DNA of 64,000 bases from Bradyrhizobium sp. Tv2a-2 (GTDB lineage Bacteria; Pseudomonadota; Alphaproteobacteria; Rhizobiales; Xanthobacteraceae). The stretch's first letter is position 1; each line of letters begins with the position of its first letter. Both the position numbers and the translations under genes were made by a program. Shown here piece after piece: positions 7,662-15,824 of this stretch. The DNA lies in NCBI RefSeq assembly GCF_000472425.1, contig NZ_AXAI01000013.1, forward strand, positions 124,168 to 188,167. Reading direction: 5' to 3'. Below the pieces are notes generated by a model. That model ran no database searches. It was not told the DNA's origin and saw nothing but the letters and a program-made list of their open reading frames with translations.

Positions 7662-8710
7662 TTGGAGACGATGCAGGCTTCAAAGCCGGCGCGAATTTTC
7701 TCTTCCGGCAATTCGCGGCCGATGAAGACCACGCGGCTTTCCCGCTTCTCGCCGTCCTTCCATTTCCGCTGATGGTCGCCTTCCAGCATCATGTGCACGC
7801 CCTGGAAGACGTAGCGGTCGTCATCGCCGGCGAAGGCCAGGATGCCCTTCGAGCGCAGGATCTTCTGGCCTTCGGCCTGCACCAGGTTCTGCAGCCAGGG
7901 CATGAACAGCATGGGATCGAGCGGCTTGTCGCTGCGCAGCGACAGCGACTGCATCTCCTCGTCATGATAATGCTTCAGGCCATGACCGTGGTCGTGATGA
8001 TGATGGTGATCATGGTCATGATGGTGGTGATGATCGTGATCATGCTCGTCACCGGGCTCGAGGAAATCCGGCTCGATGTCGAGGATGCGGTCGAGATCGA
8101 AAGCGCCGCGCTCCAGCACATCCGACAGCGCCACCTTGCAGCGCTCGGTGTGATGCAGCTTGGCATAAGGGTTGATGCCGCGGATGCGCGCCTCGACCTC
8201 GGACAGTTCGCCCTTGGAAACGAGATCGGTCTTGTTGAGGACGATGACGTCGGCAAAGGCGATCTGGTTCTTGGCTTCCGGCGCGTCCTTCAGGCGGTCG
8301 GACAGCCATTTGGCGTCGGCTACGGTGACGACGGCGTCCAACCGCGCGTTCTTCTGCACGTCTTCGTCGACAAAGAAGGTCTGCGCCACCGGCGCCGGAT
8401 CGGCGAGCCCCGTGGTCTCGACGATGATGGCGTCGAACTTGCCCTTGCGCTTCATCAACCCTTCCATGATGCGCACGAGGTCGCCGCGCACGGTGCAGCA
8501 GATGCAGCCATTGTTCATCTCGAACACTTCCTCATCGGCGCCGATGATGAGGTCGTTGTCGATGCCGATCTCGCCGAATTCGTTGACGATGACGGCGTAT
8601 TTCTTGCCGTGGTTCTCCGACAGGATGCGGTTGAGCAGCGTGGTCTTGCCGGCGCCGAGATAGCCGGTCAGCACGGTCACGGGTATTTTTTCCGACGTCG
8701 TTTCAGCCAT
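7658..8710 (-). CDS. CobW/COG0523 metal-chaperone GTPase, His-rich
   Basis: 350-residue G3E-family GTPase. Walker A is GYLGAGKTT (residues 16-24), the metal-binding CxCC is Cys69-Ile-Cys-Cys72 in NNGCICC, the Walker B-like region is VETTGLADP, the guanine-specificity motif is NKTD, and the CobW C-terminal domain ends the protein. A very His-rich loop runs from about residue 220 to 245 with about 20 His and Asp residues, a feature of zinc-linked members (ZigA/YeiR-like). It probably delivers or buffers zinc in the cytosol. It is followed by an overlapping WD40 gene and lies 72 bases downstream of the zinc transporter operon. True cobalamin CobW is less likely given the setting. Confidence 0.92.
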   Translation of the reverse strand: MAETTSEKIPVTVLTGYLGAGKTTLLNRILSENHGKKYAVIVNEFGEIGIDNDLIIGADEEVFEMNNGCICCTVRGDLVRIMEGLMKRKGKFDAIIVETTGLADPAPVAQTFFVDEDVQKNARLDAVVTVADAKWLSDRLKDAPEAKNQIAFADVIVLNKTDLVSKGELSEVEARIRGINPYAKLHHTERCKVALSDVLERGAFDLDRILDIEPDFLEPGDEHDHDHHHHHDHDHHHHHDHGHGLKHYHDEEMQSLSLRSDKPLDPMLFMPWLQNLVQAEGQKILRSKGILAFAGDDDRYVFQGVHMMLEGDHQRKWKDGEKRESRVVFIGRELPEEKIRAGFEACIVSK

Positions 8711-8782
8711 AACTTCGAAAACCTCTAGGCTTGCAAAAACGGGGTGTTACGCTGCGGCCGGCGGCAGGGAGGCCCCTGCCCC

Positions 8783-9670
8783 TCAGCGGCCAAGCGCGCT
8801 GGTCAGGGCCTTTATATTGTGCCTGACCAGGGCAATGTAAGTGGCGACTGGGCCCTTTTCGTCGGTCAGACTGTCCGAATAGAGGGTCCCGCCGACCTTC
8901 ACCCCGGTCTCCTCGGCGATCCGGCGCATCAGACGGTCGTCCGTGATATTCTCGAGGAAGACGGCGGGGATCTTGTCCTTTTTGACCTGCGCAATGATGG
9001 CAGCAACGTCGCGGGCGCTCGGCTCGGTTTCGGTGGAGACGCCGAGCGGCGCGATGAAGGCGATGCCGTAGGCTTTCGCAAAATAGCCGAACGCCCTATG
9101 AGAAGAGATCACCTTGCGCCGCTCGGCCGGGATCTGGTCGACGCCATTGCGTACCTCGCGGTCGAGTGCATCGAGTTCGGCCAGGTAGCGCGCCGCATTC
9201 TGCCGGAAATAGTCGGCATCCCCCACGTCCGCCTGCGCCAAGGCATCGCGGATGTTCTTGACATAAATCTGCGCATTCCCAACCGACTGCCAGGCATGCG
9301 GGTCGGCCTGCGAGCCGAGTTTGAGCGGGCTGACACCTTCGCTCGCGGTAACGACCACCGCCTTGCTGCCGGAGGACTGCAGCAGCCGCGGCAGCCAACC
9401 GTCGAGGCCAAGACCGTTGATCACCACGAGCTGCGCGTCCGCGATGGTCTTCGCGTCCTGTGGCGCCGGCGTATAGACATGAACGTCGCCGTTGGGCCCG
9501 ACCAGCGACGTCACTTTGACGCGCTCACCTCCGACATTTTTCACGAAATCGGCGATGATGGAAAAGCTCGCCACTACGTTGAGCCTCCCCTCCGCATGCA
9601 GCGGCGTTGCACCGAACATGATCGCCACGACCAGCAGAAGAGCACGCGAGCCTCGCATCCAGCGCCTCAT
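8783..9670 (-). CDS. znuA: Zinc (or manganese) ABC transporter substrate-binding protein
   Basis: 295-residue periplasmic metal-binding protein of the cluster A-1 (TroA/ZnuA) family with a signal peptide over residues 1-26 (cleavage after LHA). Likely ligands are His in NGDVHVYTP, His in DPHAWQ, His in SSHRAFGYF and Asp in YSDSLTD, the three-His one-Asp set typical of zinc-binding members. The acidic, His-rich loop of classical ZnuA is absent, so it resembles AztC/TroA-like proteins. Its ATG overlaps the permease stop by four bases. Zinc is favoured over manganese by the third His and by the Zur-box-like site at the head of the operon. Confidence 0.88.
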   Translation of the reverse strand: MRRWMRGSRALLLVVAIMFGATPLHAEGRLNVVASFSIIADFVKNVGGERVKVTSLVGPNGDVHVYTPAPQDAKTIADAQLVVINGLGLDGWLPRLLQSSGSKAVVVTASEGVSPLKLGSQADPHAWQSVGNAQIYVKNIRDALAQADVGDADYFRQNAARYLAELDALDREVRNGVDQIPAERRKVISSHRAFGYFAKAYGIAFIAPLGVSTETEPSARDVAAIIAQVKKDKIPAVFLENITDDRLMRRIAEETGVKVGGTLYSDSLTDEKGPVATYIALVRHNIKALTSALGR

Positions 9671-10539
9671 GCCTCAAGATGGCGCGCGGGAAAGAGCTGC
9701 CGCACCAGCCCGCCGACACTGCCGAACAACACGGAGGCCATATAGAGGCCCGCCGCCACCAGGATGATCGCCGGTCCCGACGGCAGGCGGGTCTGGAACG
9801 ACAGCACCAGACCCGCATAGCCCGACATCAGCGCACTCAGAACCGCGACGCAGATCAGGCCGGTGATGTCACGGGACCAGAACCGCGCAATGCCGGCCGG
9901 CAGGATCATCAGGCCGACCGCAAGCAGCGTGCCGAGCGCCTGGAAGCCGTTGACGAGGTTGATGACGACCAGTGCCAGAAAGATCAGATGCGCCGGTGCA
10001 CCGGCCCGGCTCACCGTGCGCAAGAACAAGGGGTCGACGCTCTCGATCACCAGCGGGCGGTAGATCACGGCAAGCACAATCAGCGTGATGGTCGCATTGA
10101 CCGCGATCACCAGCAGCGTCTGGTCGTCCATGGCGAGGATGTTGCCGAACAAAACGTGCAGCAAATCGATGTTGGAGCCCCTTAGCGAGACGATGCTGAC
10201 GCCCAGCGCGAGCGAGGCGAGATAGAAGGTCGCAAGCGAGGCGTCCTCCTTCAGCCCGGTGGAGCGCGAGACGAGGCCGGCGAGGATTGCAACCGTAAAG
10301 CCCGCGATCAGGCCACCCGTGGTCATCGCGAACAGGTTGAGGCCGGACAGCAGGAAGCCGATCGCAGCCCCCGGCAGGATCGCATGCGCCATGGCATCGC
10401 CGACGAGGCTCATCCGCCGCAGCATCAGGAACACGCCGATCGGCGCACCGGCCAGCGACAGCGCGATGATGGCTGCGAGCGCCCGGCGCATGAACTCGAA
10501 CTCGAGGAAAGGCGCGACCAGCGCATCGTAGATCAACAC
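9667..10539 (-). CDS. znuB: Zinc ABC transporter permease
   Basis: 290-residue ABC-3 family permease with about eight hydrophobic helices. The typical start (LEFEFMRRALAAIIALSLAGAPIGVFLMLRRMSLVGDAMAHAILPG) contains the EAA-like coupling segment. Start codon is GTG at 10539, three bases after the ATPase stop, and its end overlaps the binding-protein start, so the three genes are one operon. It forms the membrane channel for metal delivered by the binding protein. Confidence 0.92.
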   Translation of the reverse strand: MLIYDALVAPFLEFEFMRRALAAIIALSLAGAPIGVFLMLRRMSLVGDAMAHAILPGAAIGFLLSGLNLFAMTTGGLIAGFTVAILAGLVSRSTGLKEDASLATFYLASLALGVSIVSLRGSNIDLLHVLFGNILAMDDQTLLVIAVNATITLIVLAVIYRPLVIESVDPLFLRTVSRAGAPAHLIFLALVVINLVNGFQALGTLLAVGLMILPAGIARFWSRDITGLICVAVLSALMSGYAGLVLSFQTRLPSGPAIILVAAGLYMASVLFGSVGGLVRQLFPARHLEA

Positions 10540-10542
10540 GGG

Positions 10543-11301
10543 TCAGGCCGCCTGCGATGGTCGGACCGTGTCGGCGCAAGCCGCCGCACGGTCGTCGAAG
10601 GCCTCGCACATCCGCCGCGCCTCGGCGAGATTTTCACTTGTCAATACGTCGGCAGTTGTGTCCCAGGCTACCGGCTCCCGTGCCAGGAGGAGCGTTTCCG
10701 GGAAATTGGCGCGGACGAGATCCATGTCATGAAGCGCGGCGATCACCGTGCGTCCCTCGCCATGCCAGCGTTTGCAGAGCGCGAGCAAGTCGTCGATGGT
10801 CCGGGCGTCGATGGCGTTGAACGGCTCGTCCAGCACGATCAACGGCGCATCCTGCAGTAACACGCGGGCAAACAGCATGCGCTGCATCTGCCCGCCGGAG
10901 AGCGTGCCGATGCCGCGGTTCTCAAAGCCGGTGAGGCCGACGGAGCCGAGCGCTTGCGCAATCTTGTCGCGCGAGCCCTTACCGATGCCTCCGAAAATCC
11001 CCGTGGTGCGCCACAGCCCGGTGCCGACCAAATCGAACACCGAAATCGGAAAGCTGCGGTCGATCTCCGCGGTCTGCGGCAAATAGGCAATGTCGCGTGC
11101 GTTGAGGCCCGTGAACGCAATCGTGCCCGACAGCAGCTTGATGATACCGACCAGCCCGCGAAACAGCGTCGACTTGCCGGCGCCATTGGGGCCGACCACC
11201 GCAAGCAGCGCGCCAGGCGCCACCTCGCCGGACAGATGATGCACCGCCGGGTGGCGGTCATAACCGAGCGTGACGTCGCGGAATGTGAGCTGCGCCGGCA
11301 T
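10543..11301 (-). CDS. znuC: Zinc ABC transporter ATP-binding protein
   Basis: 252-residue ABC ATPase. Walker A is GPNGAGKST, the signature is LSGGQMQR, Walker B is LIVLDEPF with the catalytic Glu, and the switch His lies in ALHDMD. The segment YLPQTAEIDRSFPISVFDLV is characteristic of metal (zinc/manganese) transporters. The ATG at 11301 is preceded by GAGGTGAGG, two bases after the stop of the His-rich gene, so the four genes are probably cotranscribed. Confidence 0.93.
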   Translation of the reverse strand: MPAQLTFRDVTLGYDRHPAVHHLSGEVAPGALLAVVGPNGAGKSTLFRGLVGIIKLLSGTIAFTGLNARDIAYLPQTAEIDRSFPISVFDLVGTGLWRTTGIFGGIGKGSRDKIAQALGSVGLTGFENRGIGTLSGGQMQRMLFARVLLQDAPLIVLDEPFNAIDARTIDDLLALCKRWHGEGRTVIAALHDMDLVRANFPETLLLAREPVAWDTTADVLTSENLAEARRMCEAFDDRAAACADTVRPSQAA

Positions 11302-11303
11302 CC

Positions 11304-11513
11304 TCACCTCATCGCGACCCAGACCACAGCCCACAGCGCCGCAATGACGACGAAAGCCGCCGCAAGGCGGGAGAGCGCCGCCATGCGCAGGATCGACCAG
11401 GGCGCAGCTTGCGCCGGATGCGGCGAAGACGGCCCGTGGGCATGATGATGGTGCACATGTCCGTGATCGTGCACGTGGACATGGCTGTGGCCGTGGGAGG
11501 CAGGAGAAACCAT
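11304..11513 (-). CDS. His-rich small membrane protein leading the zinc operon
   Basis: 69-residue protein. Residues 7-32 hold 13 histidines in alternating His-x-His pattern, and residues 47-67 form one hydrophobic helix (LAAAFVVIAALWAVVWVAM). Arg residues just before the helix suggest the His tail faces the cytoplasm. It is the first gene of the zinc transporter operon and lies nine bases from a perfect Zur-box-like palindrome. Since the binding protein lacks the usual His-rich loop, this small protein may supply metal-binding capacity to the transporter (inference). There is no clear ribosome-binding site before the ATG, so the message could be nearly leaderless. Confidence 0.65.
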   Translation of the reverse strand: MVSPASHGHSHVHVHDHGHVHHHHAHGPSSPHPAQAAPWSILRMAALSRLAAAFVVIAALWAVVWVAMR

Positions 11514-11516
11514 CCC

Positions 11517-11539
11517 AACACGTTATATTATAACATTAC
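11517..11539 (-). promoter_or_regulatory. Zur-box-like operator
   Basis: The core GTTATATTATAAC (11522-11534) is a perfect 13-base palindrome. Read on the minus strand it is GTAATGTTATAATATAACG, matching the known alphaproteobacterial Zur-box pattern (TGTTATAATATAACA). It lies immediately upstream of the His-rich gene and the znuCBA genes. Zinc-bound Zur would repress here. A zur gene is not in this window. Confidence 0.75.
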
Positions 11540-11549
11540 AGATGTCCAT

Positions 11550-11737
11550 CGCCGCAGTCGTCCCACGGCAGCGCTTGGGGTGCGCGCCGATCACTCTTGC
11601 GAGGGAAGCGAGGTGGTCTTCGCCATTCGCGGGCGACGCGACAGCGTCGAGCTGCGATGTGCGATTGCACATCGGAGCATCTCAAGGTTCCGGGTCCGGC
11701 GCGGACGCACCAGGCCCGGAAATGACGTCACGAATGA
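11550..11737. repeat. Degenerate Bradyrhizobium palindromic intergenic repeat
   Basis: No gene is seen. The sequence includes the imperfect palindrome GATGTGCGATTGCACATC (11656-11673) and the phrase ctcaaggttccgggtccggcgcggac leading to a cccggaaatgacg end. The same architecture (palindrome near GATGCGCAATTGCGCATC, ctcgagattcc, ending in ccggaatg) recurs at 38103-38225. It separates the zinc operon promoter from the convergent end of sodB. Confidence 0.55.
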
Positions 11738-12334
11738 TCAGGCCTTCTCGAACATCTGCTCGACGTGTTCCCAGTTCACGAGGTGATCCAGGAAGGCCTT
11801 CAGATAGTCCGGACGGCGGTTGCGATAGTCGATGTAATAGGAGTGCTCCCACACGTCGCAGCCCAGGATCGGGGTCGCGCCGTGCACCAGCGGGTTCTCG
11901 CCGTTCGGGGTCTTGGAAATGGCGAGCTTGCCATTCTTGACCTCGAGCCAGCACCAGCCGGAGCCGAACTGGCCGACGCCCGCGGCGGCGAAATCGGTCT
12001 TGAACTTCTCGAAGCCGCCGAGGTCCTCGTTGATCTTCTTTTCCAGCTTTCCGGGCAGTTTGCTGCCGCCACCATTCGGCTTCATCCATTGCCAGAAATG
12101 GATGTGGTTGTAGTGCTGGCCAGCATTGTTGAAGACGGCAGGATTCTTGCCGAACGAGCCCTTCACGATCTCCTCAAGGGACTTGCCTTCGAATTCGGTC
12201 CCCTTGATCGCGTTGTTTCCGTTGGTGACATAGGCCTGATGATGCTTGTCGTGGTGAAACTCCAGCGTTTCCTTCGACATATGGGGCCCGAGGGCGTCAT
12301 AGGCATAAGGAAGAGGGGGAAGCGTAAAGGTCAT
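11738..12334 (-). CDS. sodB: Superoxide dismutase, Fe type
   Basis: 198-residue Fe/Mn-family superoxide dismutase with no signal peptide, so cytosolic. Metal ligands are visible: His in LEFHHDKHHQAY (about 27), His in NNAGQHYNHIHFW (about 74), and Asp and His in CDVWEHSYYIDYRNRRPDYL. The phrase NNAGQHYNH together with the Gln placement favours the iron form, but cambialistic use of manganese cannot be excluded. The ATG at 12334 begins the conserved MTFTLPPLPYAYDAL. A longer upstream frame is not conserved in character. Confidence 0.95.
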   Translation of the reverse strand: MTFTLPPLPYAYDALGPHMSKETLEFHHDKHHQAYVTNGNNAIKGTEFEGKSLEEIVKGSFGKNPAVFNNAGQHYNHIHFWQWMKPNGGGSKLPGKLEKKINEDLGGFEKFKTDFAAAGVGQFGSGWCWLEVKNGKLAISKTPNGENPLVHGATPILGCDVWEHSYYIDYRNRRPDYLKAFLDHLVNWEHVEQMFEKA

Positions 12335-12468
12335 GGGTGATGTCCAAGAGTGGTGGGGGACTGGTTTAACGGGACTTCTTATAGAAGGTTCCAATGGGGT
12401 AAAACACCGGGAAATTGGAAAACCTTGGCCTTGCAGAGCTGGCCAGACCTGACGAGCTTGCGCACGAG

Positions 12469-12996
12469 ATGAGCATTGAAATCGATATTTTGAACGGCGA
12501 CGCCGCATGGAGCGAGGTCGAGCCGCTCTACCAGGCGATCTGGCCGCCGGAGGTTGTCGCAAAATTGCCGTGGGCAGACATCGTATCAGCCCATGCGGAT
12601 ATGCGTGTGCTGCTGCGCGACGATATGGACGATGTGGTGTGCCATGTCGGCATCTACAGGCGCGAGGCAAAGTGGAATGGGCGCAAAGTGAACATCGGCG
12701 GCATCGGCGGGGTGCTGACACGCGAAGACAGCAGGCGCCGCGGTTACGCGACGATCGCGCTCGACGCCGCGGTCCGGACCTTGAAGGATGAAGGCTCAGT
12801 CGATCTCGGGCTCCTGTTCTGCGAACCGCGTCATGCCCCGTTCTATATCGCGCGCGGCTGGACGCCGTTCGAGGGCGACATCTATGCCGAGCAGCCCGGC
12901 GGCCGGATACGATTCACCGCAACCCTGCCGCATGTTTTCGACCTCCGCCGCAAGCTTCATCGAGGGACGATTGATCTCTGCGGGCTGCCCTGGTGA
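12469..12996 (+). CDS. GNAT acetyltransferase, AAC(2')/NodA-like
   Basis: 175-residue GNAT protein. Motif A is REDSRRRGYATIALDAAV, preceded by IGGIGGVL and followed by LGLLFCEPRHAPFYIARGWTPF, where the CEPRHAPFY-RGW arrangement resembles aminoglycoside 2'-N-acetyltransferases and the NodA group. It is not NodA itself, since residues are not conserved beyond the fold and no nod genes are nearby. The acceptor is unknown. The ATG at 12469 is chosen over a TTG 54 bases upstream. It is transcribed divergently from sodB. Confidence 0.75.
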   Translation: MSIEIDILNGDAAWSEVEPLYQAIWPPEVVAKLPWADIVSAHADMRVLLRDDMDDVVCHVGIYRREAKWNGRKVNIGGIGGVLTREDSRRRGYATIALDAAVRTLKDEGSVDLGLLFCEPRHAPFYIARGWTPFEGDIYAEQPGGRIRFTATLPHVFDLRRKLHRGTIDLCGLPW

Positions 12997-13155
12997 GGTG
13001 AGAACAGCGCGCATGCCTGATCTGCTGGGGCGAATGAGCGCAGCCGCGAAAAGCTTGAAAATACGGTGGTGGCATGTCCTGCCGTGAAAGTTCGCGGCGT
13101 TGCACAAATCCGATTTGCTGCTATTGAGACCTTCCTTTTTGGAGGGCGATTCGTC

Positions 13156-13596
13156 ATGGCTCGCAGACCAGCTGTCATCGGCGTGCTGTTCGCGGCAGTG
13201 TTCGCCGCAGGCTCCGCCCGCGCGCAGGAGGCGCTCGAGCCAACCGGTGTCTGGCTGACCCAAGCCGGCGATGCCAAGGTGCGCGTCAGCAAGTGCAGCG
13301 GCGGCATCTGCGGCGTGATCGTCTGGCTGCGCGAGCCGACCGATTCCGGGACAGGCAGGCCCGCGACCGACAACAAGAATCCGAATCCTGCGCTCGCCAC
13401 CCGGCCGATGATCGGACTGCCGCTGTTCTCCGGCATGCAGCCGTCCGGCCCCAGTCGCTGGTCGGGCCAGATCTACAATGCCGATGACGGCAACATGTAT
13501 GCCAGCCACATCTCGTTGGTGGACGCGGCCTCGCTCAAGGTCGAAGGCTGCGTCGGTGCCATTTGCGGCGGCGAGACCTGGACCCGCGCGCGCTAG
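13156..13596 (+). CDS. DUF2147-family secreted protein
   Basis: 146-residue exported protein. The signal peptide is residues 1-23 (basic start, hydrophobic core VIGVLFAAVFAAGSARA). The mature part shows the DUF2147 pattern: GVWLTQAGDAKVRVSKC near the start, GGICGVIVWL, GLPLFSGM, WSGQIYNADDGNMYASHISL and KVEGCVGAICGGETWTR with paired Cys. The function of the family is unknown. A GGAGGGCG ribosome-binding site precedes the ATG. It ends at a bidirectional hairpin shared with the convergent DUF3095 gene. Confidence 0.88.
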   Translation: MARRPAVIGVLFAAVFAAGSARAQEALEPTGVWLTQAGDAKVRVSKCSGGICGVIVWLREPTDSGTGRPATDNKNPNPALATRPMIGLPLFSGMQPSGPSRWSGQIYNADDGNMYASHISLVDAASLKVEGCVGAICGGETWTRAR

Positions 13597-13630
13597 CGCT
13601 TCGGTTCTGATTGAATCAGAACAGAAGCGC
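13596..13630. terminator. Bidirectional terminator-like hairpin
   Basis: GCGCTTC-G-GTTCTGATT-G-AATCAGAAC-A-GAAGCGC forms a near-perfect 16-pair stem with a one-base mismatch and single-base loop. It begins at the DUF2147 stop codon and sits ten bases before the convergent DUF3095 stop. The same sequence type is a common dispersed intergenic palindrome of rhizobia. Confidence 0.7.
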
Positions 13631-13639
13631 CAGGCCGAC

Positions 13640-14791
13640 CTACACCGCCATCGCCTTCAACGCGGTCGCAGCCGAGGCATAACCGCCCCGTGCGCCGTCG
13701 ATGAAATGCACGTGATCGCTGCGCGTCGCCTGCCGCGTGAAGCAGGTCATCATCGCGGCATCCTGCCGGTGCAGGCCGTAGCGCACGATGCCCTTCGCGG
13801 CCGCGGCCTCGAGGCGCTGCTGCAGGGCGCCCTCCAGCTCGGCCGAGCAATCCAGGATCATGCGCAGGCCGTCGTCATATTTGCGGAAGTCGGAATTCTC
13901 CACCACCTGCTGCACGTAGACTTCAGGCACGAAGCCGCCGAGCCTGATGCCGAAGCGCATGATGAGATAGGCAAACAGCGTATAGCCGAGCACCGCAGCG
14001 CGGCGCCAGGCGAGCGATCCGCCACGCCAGGCCCGCGCCTCATACTCGACCCCGGCCGGCGGCCAGCGCAGCGGTGGACCGCCCGTTGGCACCGGCCGCG
14101 CAGCGTCGGGGCTGCGTTCGACAAGGCCGATGATGTCCTCAATCAGTTTGCGGAAGGCGGCCGGATCGGCGCCGCGGGTGGGCAGCACCAGCACCGAGAG
14201 GATGAGACCGCGCGCCGACGGGATTTCCTCAAAGCGGCACGACAGGCCGGTCAGGTCCGGCTGCGAGCCAGGTGGCGCCGGCGCCACCACAAACTCGCCG
14301 CGCTTCATTGCGGCGTCCGCAAAGGCAAGCCCGCCGCCGGAGAACATCGCATAGGAGAGGTTGGCTGATGGCCCGAAGCGGGCGACCCGCACGTCCAGCC
14401 CATGGCTGCGGATCGCCGCAGCCGGCACCAGCGCCACCCGCATCTCGAGGTCCAGGTCCTCCCTGACCCAGGTCGCCGTCGCCGCCAGCGCCTCGCGTGC
14501 CGCCGCAAGGTCGGCAGGCGCAACCGCAAAGCTCGCACCGTCGCCCCCGAACACAAAGGGAAACTCGCGGCCGGAAAGCGCATTCGTCACCGACGCGATC
14601 ACCGCCGCGCCGGCCATGTTCACCGCCTTGTAGCGCCTCTCCGCAATCGCCCTGGTCGAGTTGACAATATCGGCGACGCCGACGGTCCAGTCGTCAGGCA
14701 GCGGCGAATAGAGGGAGGGCTCCATCAGCCGCGCAAAGCCGCGGAACACCGCGATGCCACCGTAAAAATTGTCGCTGCCGGAGGAGATCAT
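13640..14791 (-). CDS. DUF3095 family protein, possible nucleotide-cyclase-like
   Basis: 383-residue protein matching the DUF3095 family. The phrases FYGGIAVFRGFARLMEPSLYSPLPDDW, VGVADIVNSTRAIAERRYKAVNMAGAAVI and FPFVFGGDGASFAVAP resemble the start of class III nucleotidyl cyclase domains (an Asp-Ile-x-x-Ser/Thr segment followed by FGGDG), which suggests a cyclase-like fold. The role is unknown. The ATG at 14791 begins MISSGSDNFYGG, and upstream in-frame sequence to 15199 is not conserved in character. It is convergent with DUF2147 and divergent from the RMD1-family gene. Confidence 0.8.
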   Translation of the reverse strand: MISSGSDNFYGGIAVFRGFARLMEPSLYSPLPDDWTVGVADIVNSTRAIAERRYKAVNMAGAAVIASVTNALSGREFPFVFGGDGASFAVAPADLAAAREALAATATWVREDLDLEMRVALVPAAAIRSHGLDVRVARFGPSANLSYAMFSGGGLAFADAAMKRGEFVVAPAPPGSQPDLTGLSCRFEEIPSARGLILSVLVLPTRGADPAAFRKLIEDIIGLVERSPDAARPVPTGGPPLRWPPAGVEYEARAWRGGSLAWRRAAVLGYTLFAYLIMRFGIRLGGFVPEVYVQQVVENSDFRKYDDGLRMILDCSAELEGALQQRLEAAAAKGIVRYGLHRQDAAMMTCFTRQATRSDHVHFIDGARGGYASAATALKAMAV

Positions 14792-14986
14792 GAGACGAGC
14801 CCAAATGCCGATGCCGGACCTTTTACCAGATACGCACAGCGTTGGAATTTGGTTCGGCGTGTCGCATTGACCCTTCGCTGGGCCACGCCATCGTTTCCGG
14901 CCGCCTCTTGTGCTAGTGGGAGCGGATAGCGGCCACGGCCGGTGCAATGCGGGCCGGCCGGCGGTTCCGCTCGACGAGACCGACAC

Positions 14987-15796
14987 ATGCCCGATTCCGC
15001 CTCTACATCCGGCCAAGTGATCGGCCAAGTCACGGCGCACGCGCTGCAGATCGGCGATCGCATCAATACCGCAGGCTTCGAGGGCCAGCTGTTGTCCAAT
15101 GCGCCGCTTTCGCTGCGGGTGGGATCGCAGGGCCTTGCCGTGGTGTTTCGCTACGGCGTCGTGGTGTTCGTTGGCCTCACGGCGGATGACGAAGCCCAAT
15201 TCCTGGAACGGCTGCAGAGCCGCACCTTCGGCAAGATCAGCCCCTATGAGGACGAATGGGCAAAGATCCAGGTCGCCAAGGAGGGCGAGGAGCCGATTCC
15301 CGTGGGCGGGCCGATCCTGGTGCGTGAGTTGTCGGTGGAGCGGCTGCTGGTGGTCGCGGACGCGCTCGCCAAGAGCGTGGTGCTCGCGCGCGACGAGCGG
15401 CAGGTTGCCAATGTTTTCGACACCATCGAGCCCTTCGCCCGCGAACTCGGCAGCGAGGGCCGCACCTCACGCAACCGCACCGACTTGCTCAAGTTGCTCG
15501 GCAACGCGCTTCTGGTCCAGCATCGCCTCTCCGGCCGCGTCGCCGTCAGCGACAAGCCCGATGTGCTGTGGGACCGGCCCGACCTCGAACGGCTCTATGC
15601 GCGGCTGGAGGACGAATACGAGCTCAGCGAGCGCGCCGAGACCTTGAACCGGAAACTATCCGTCATTGCCGACACAGCGACCACGCTCTCCGACATCGTC
15701 GACACCAAACGTGCGTTGCGGCTGGAGCTGATTGTCATATACCTGATCGCGTTCGAGATCCTGGTCACATTCTACGAGATTTACACGCGGCATTGA
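14987..15796 (+). CDS. RMD1/YagE (DUF155) family membrane-anchored protein
   Basis: 269-residue protein of the RMD1/YagE family. A central domain carries FRYGVVVFVGLTADDEAQFLERL and the C-terminal region a coiled-coil-like stretch (YARLEDEYELSERAETLNRKLSVIADTATTLSDIVDTKRALRLE). It ends in one transmembrane helix (LIVIYLIAFEILVTFYEIY). Eukaryotic relatives organise mitochondrial or meiotic structures. Bacterial roles are unknown. The ATG at 14987 is preferred to an earlier codon at 14942. Confidence 0.85.
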   Translation: MPDSASTSGQVIGQVTAHALQIGDRINTAGFEGQLLSNAPLSLRVGSQGLAVVFRYGVVVFVGLTADDEAQFLERLQSRTFGKISPYEDEWAKIQVAKEGEEPIPVGGPILVRELSVERLLVVADALAKSVVLARDERQVANVFDTIEPFARELGSEGRTSRNRTDLLKLLGNALLVQHRLSGRVAVSDKPDVLWDRPDLERLYARLEDEYELSERAETLNRKLSVIADTATTLSDIVDTKRALRLELIVIYLIAFEILVTFYEIYTRH

Positions 15797-15824
15797 ATGG
15801 CAGGCGTCATTGCGAGGCCATTCA
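15794..15824. terminator. Shared hairpin formed by two convergent stop codons
   Basis: TGAATGGC (15794-15801) pairs with GCCATTCA (15817-15824). The TGA of the RMD1-family gene and the TGA of the MgtC gene on the other strand are the bottom of the stem, so one hairpin ends both genes. Confidence 0.55.

Noticed and set aside
6444..7772. Plus-strand frame opposite the WD40 gene
   Set aside because: Antisense, no motif. The WD40 frame has clear blades and coupling to the GTPase.
7658..8710. Cobalamin biosynthesis protein CobW
   Set aside because: No cobalamin genes nearby. A His-rich loop and zinc importer neighbours favour a zinc-linked COG0523 member.
12469..12996. NodA
   Set aside because: Fold similarity only. 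Length, motif spacing and the absence of other nod genes do not support a nodulation acyltransferase.
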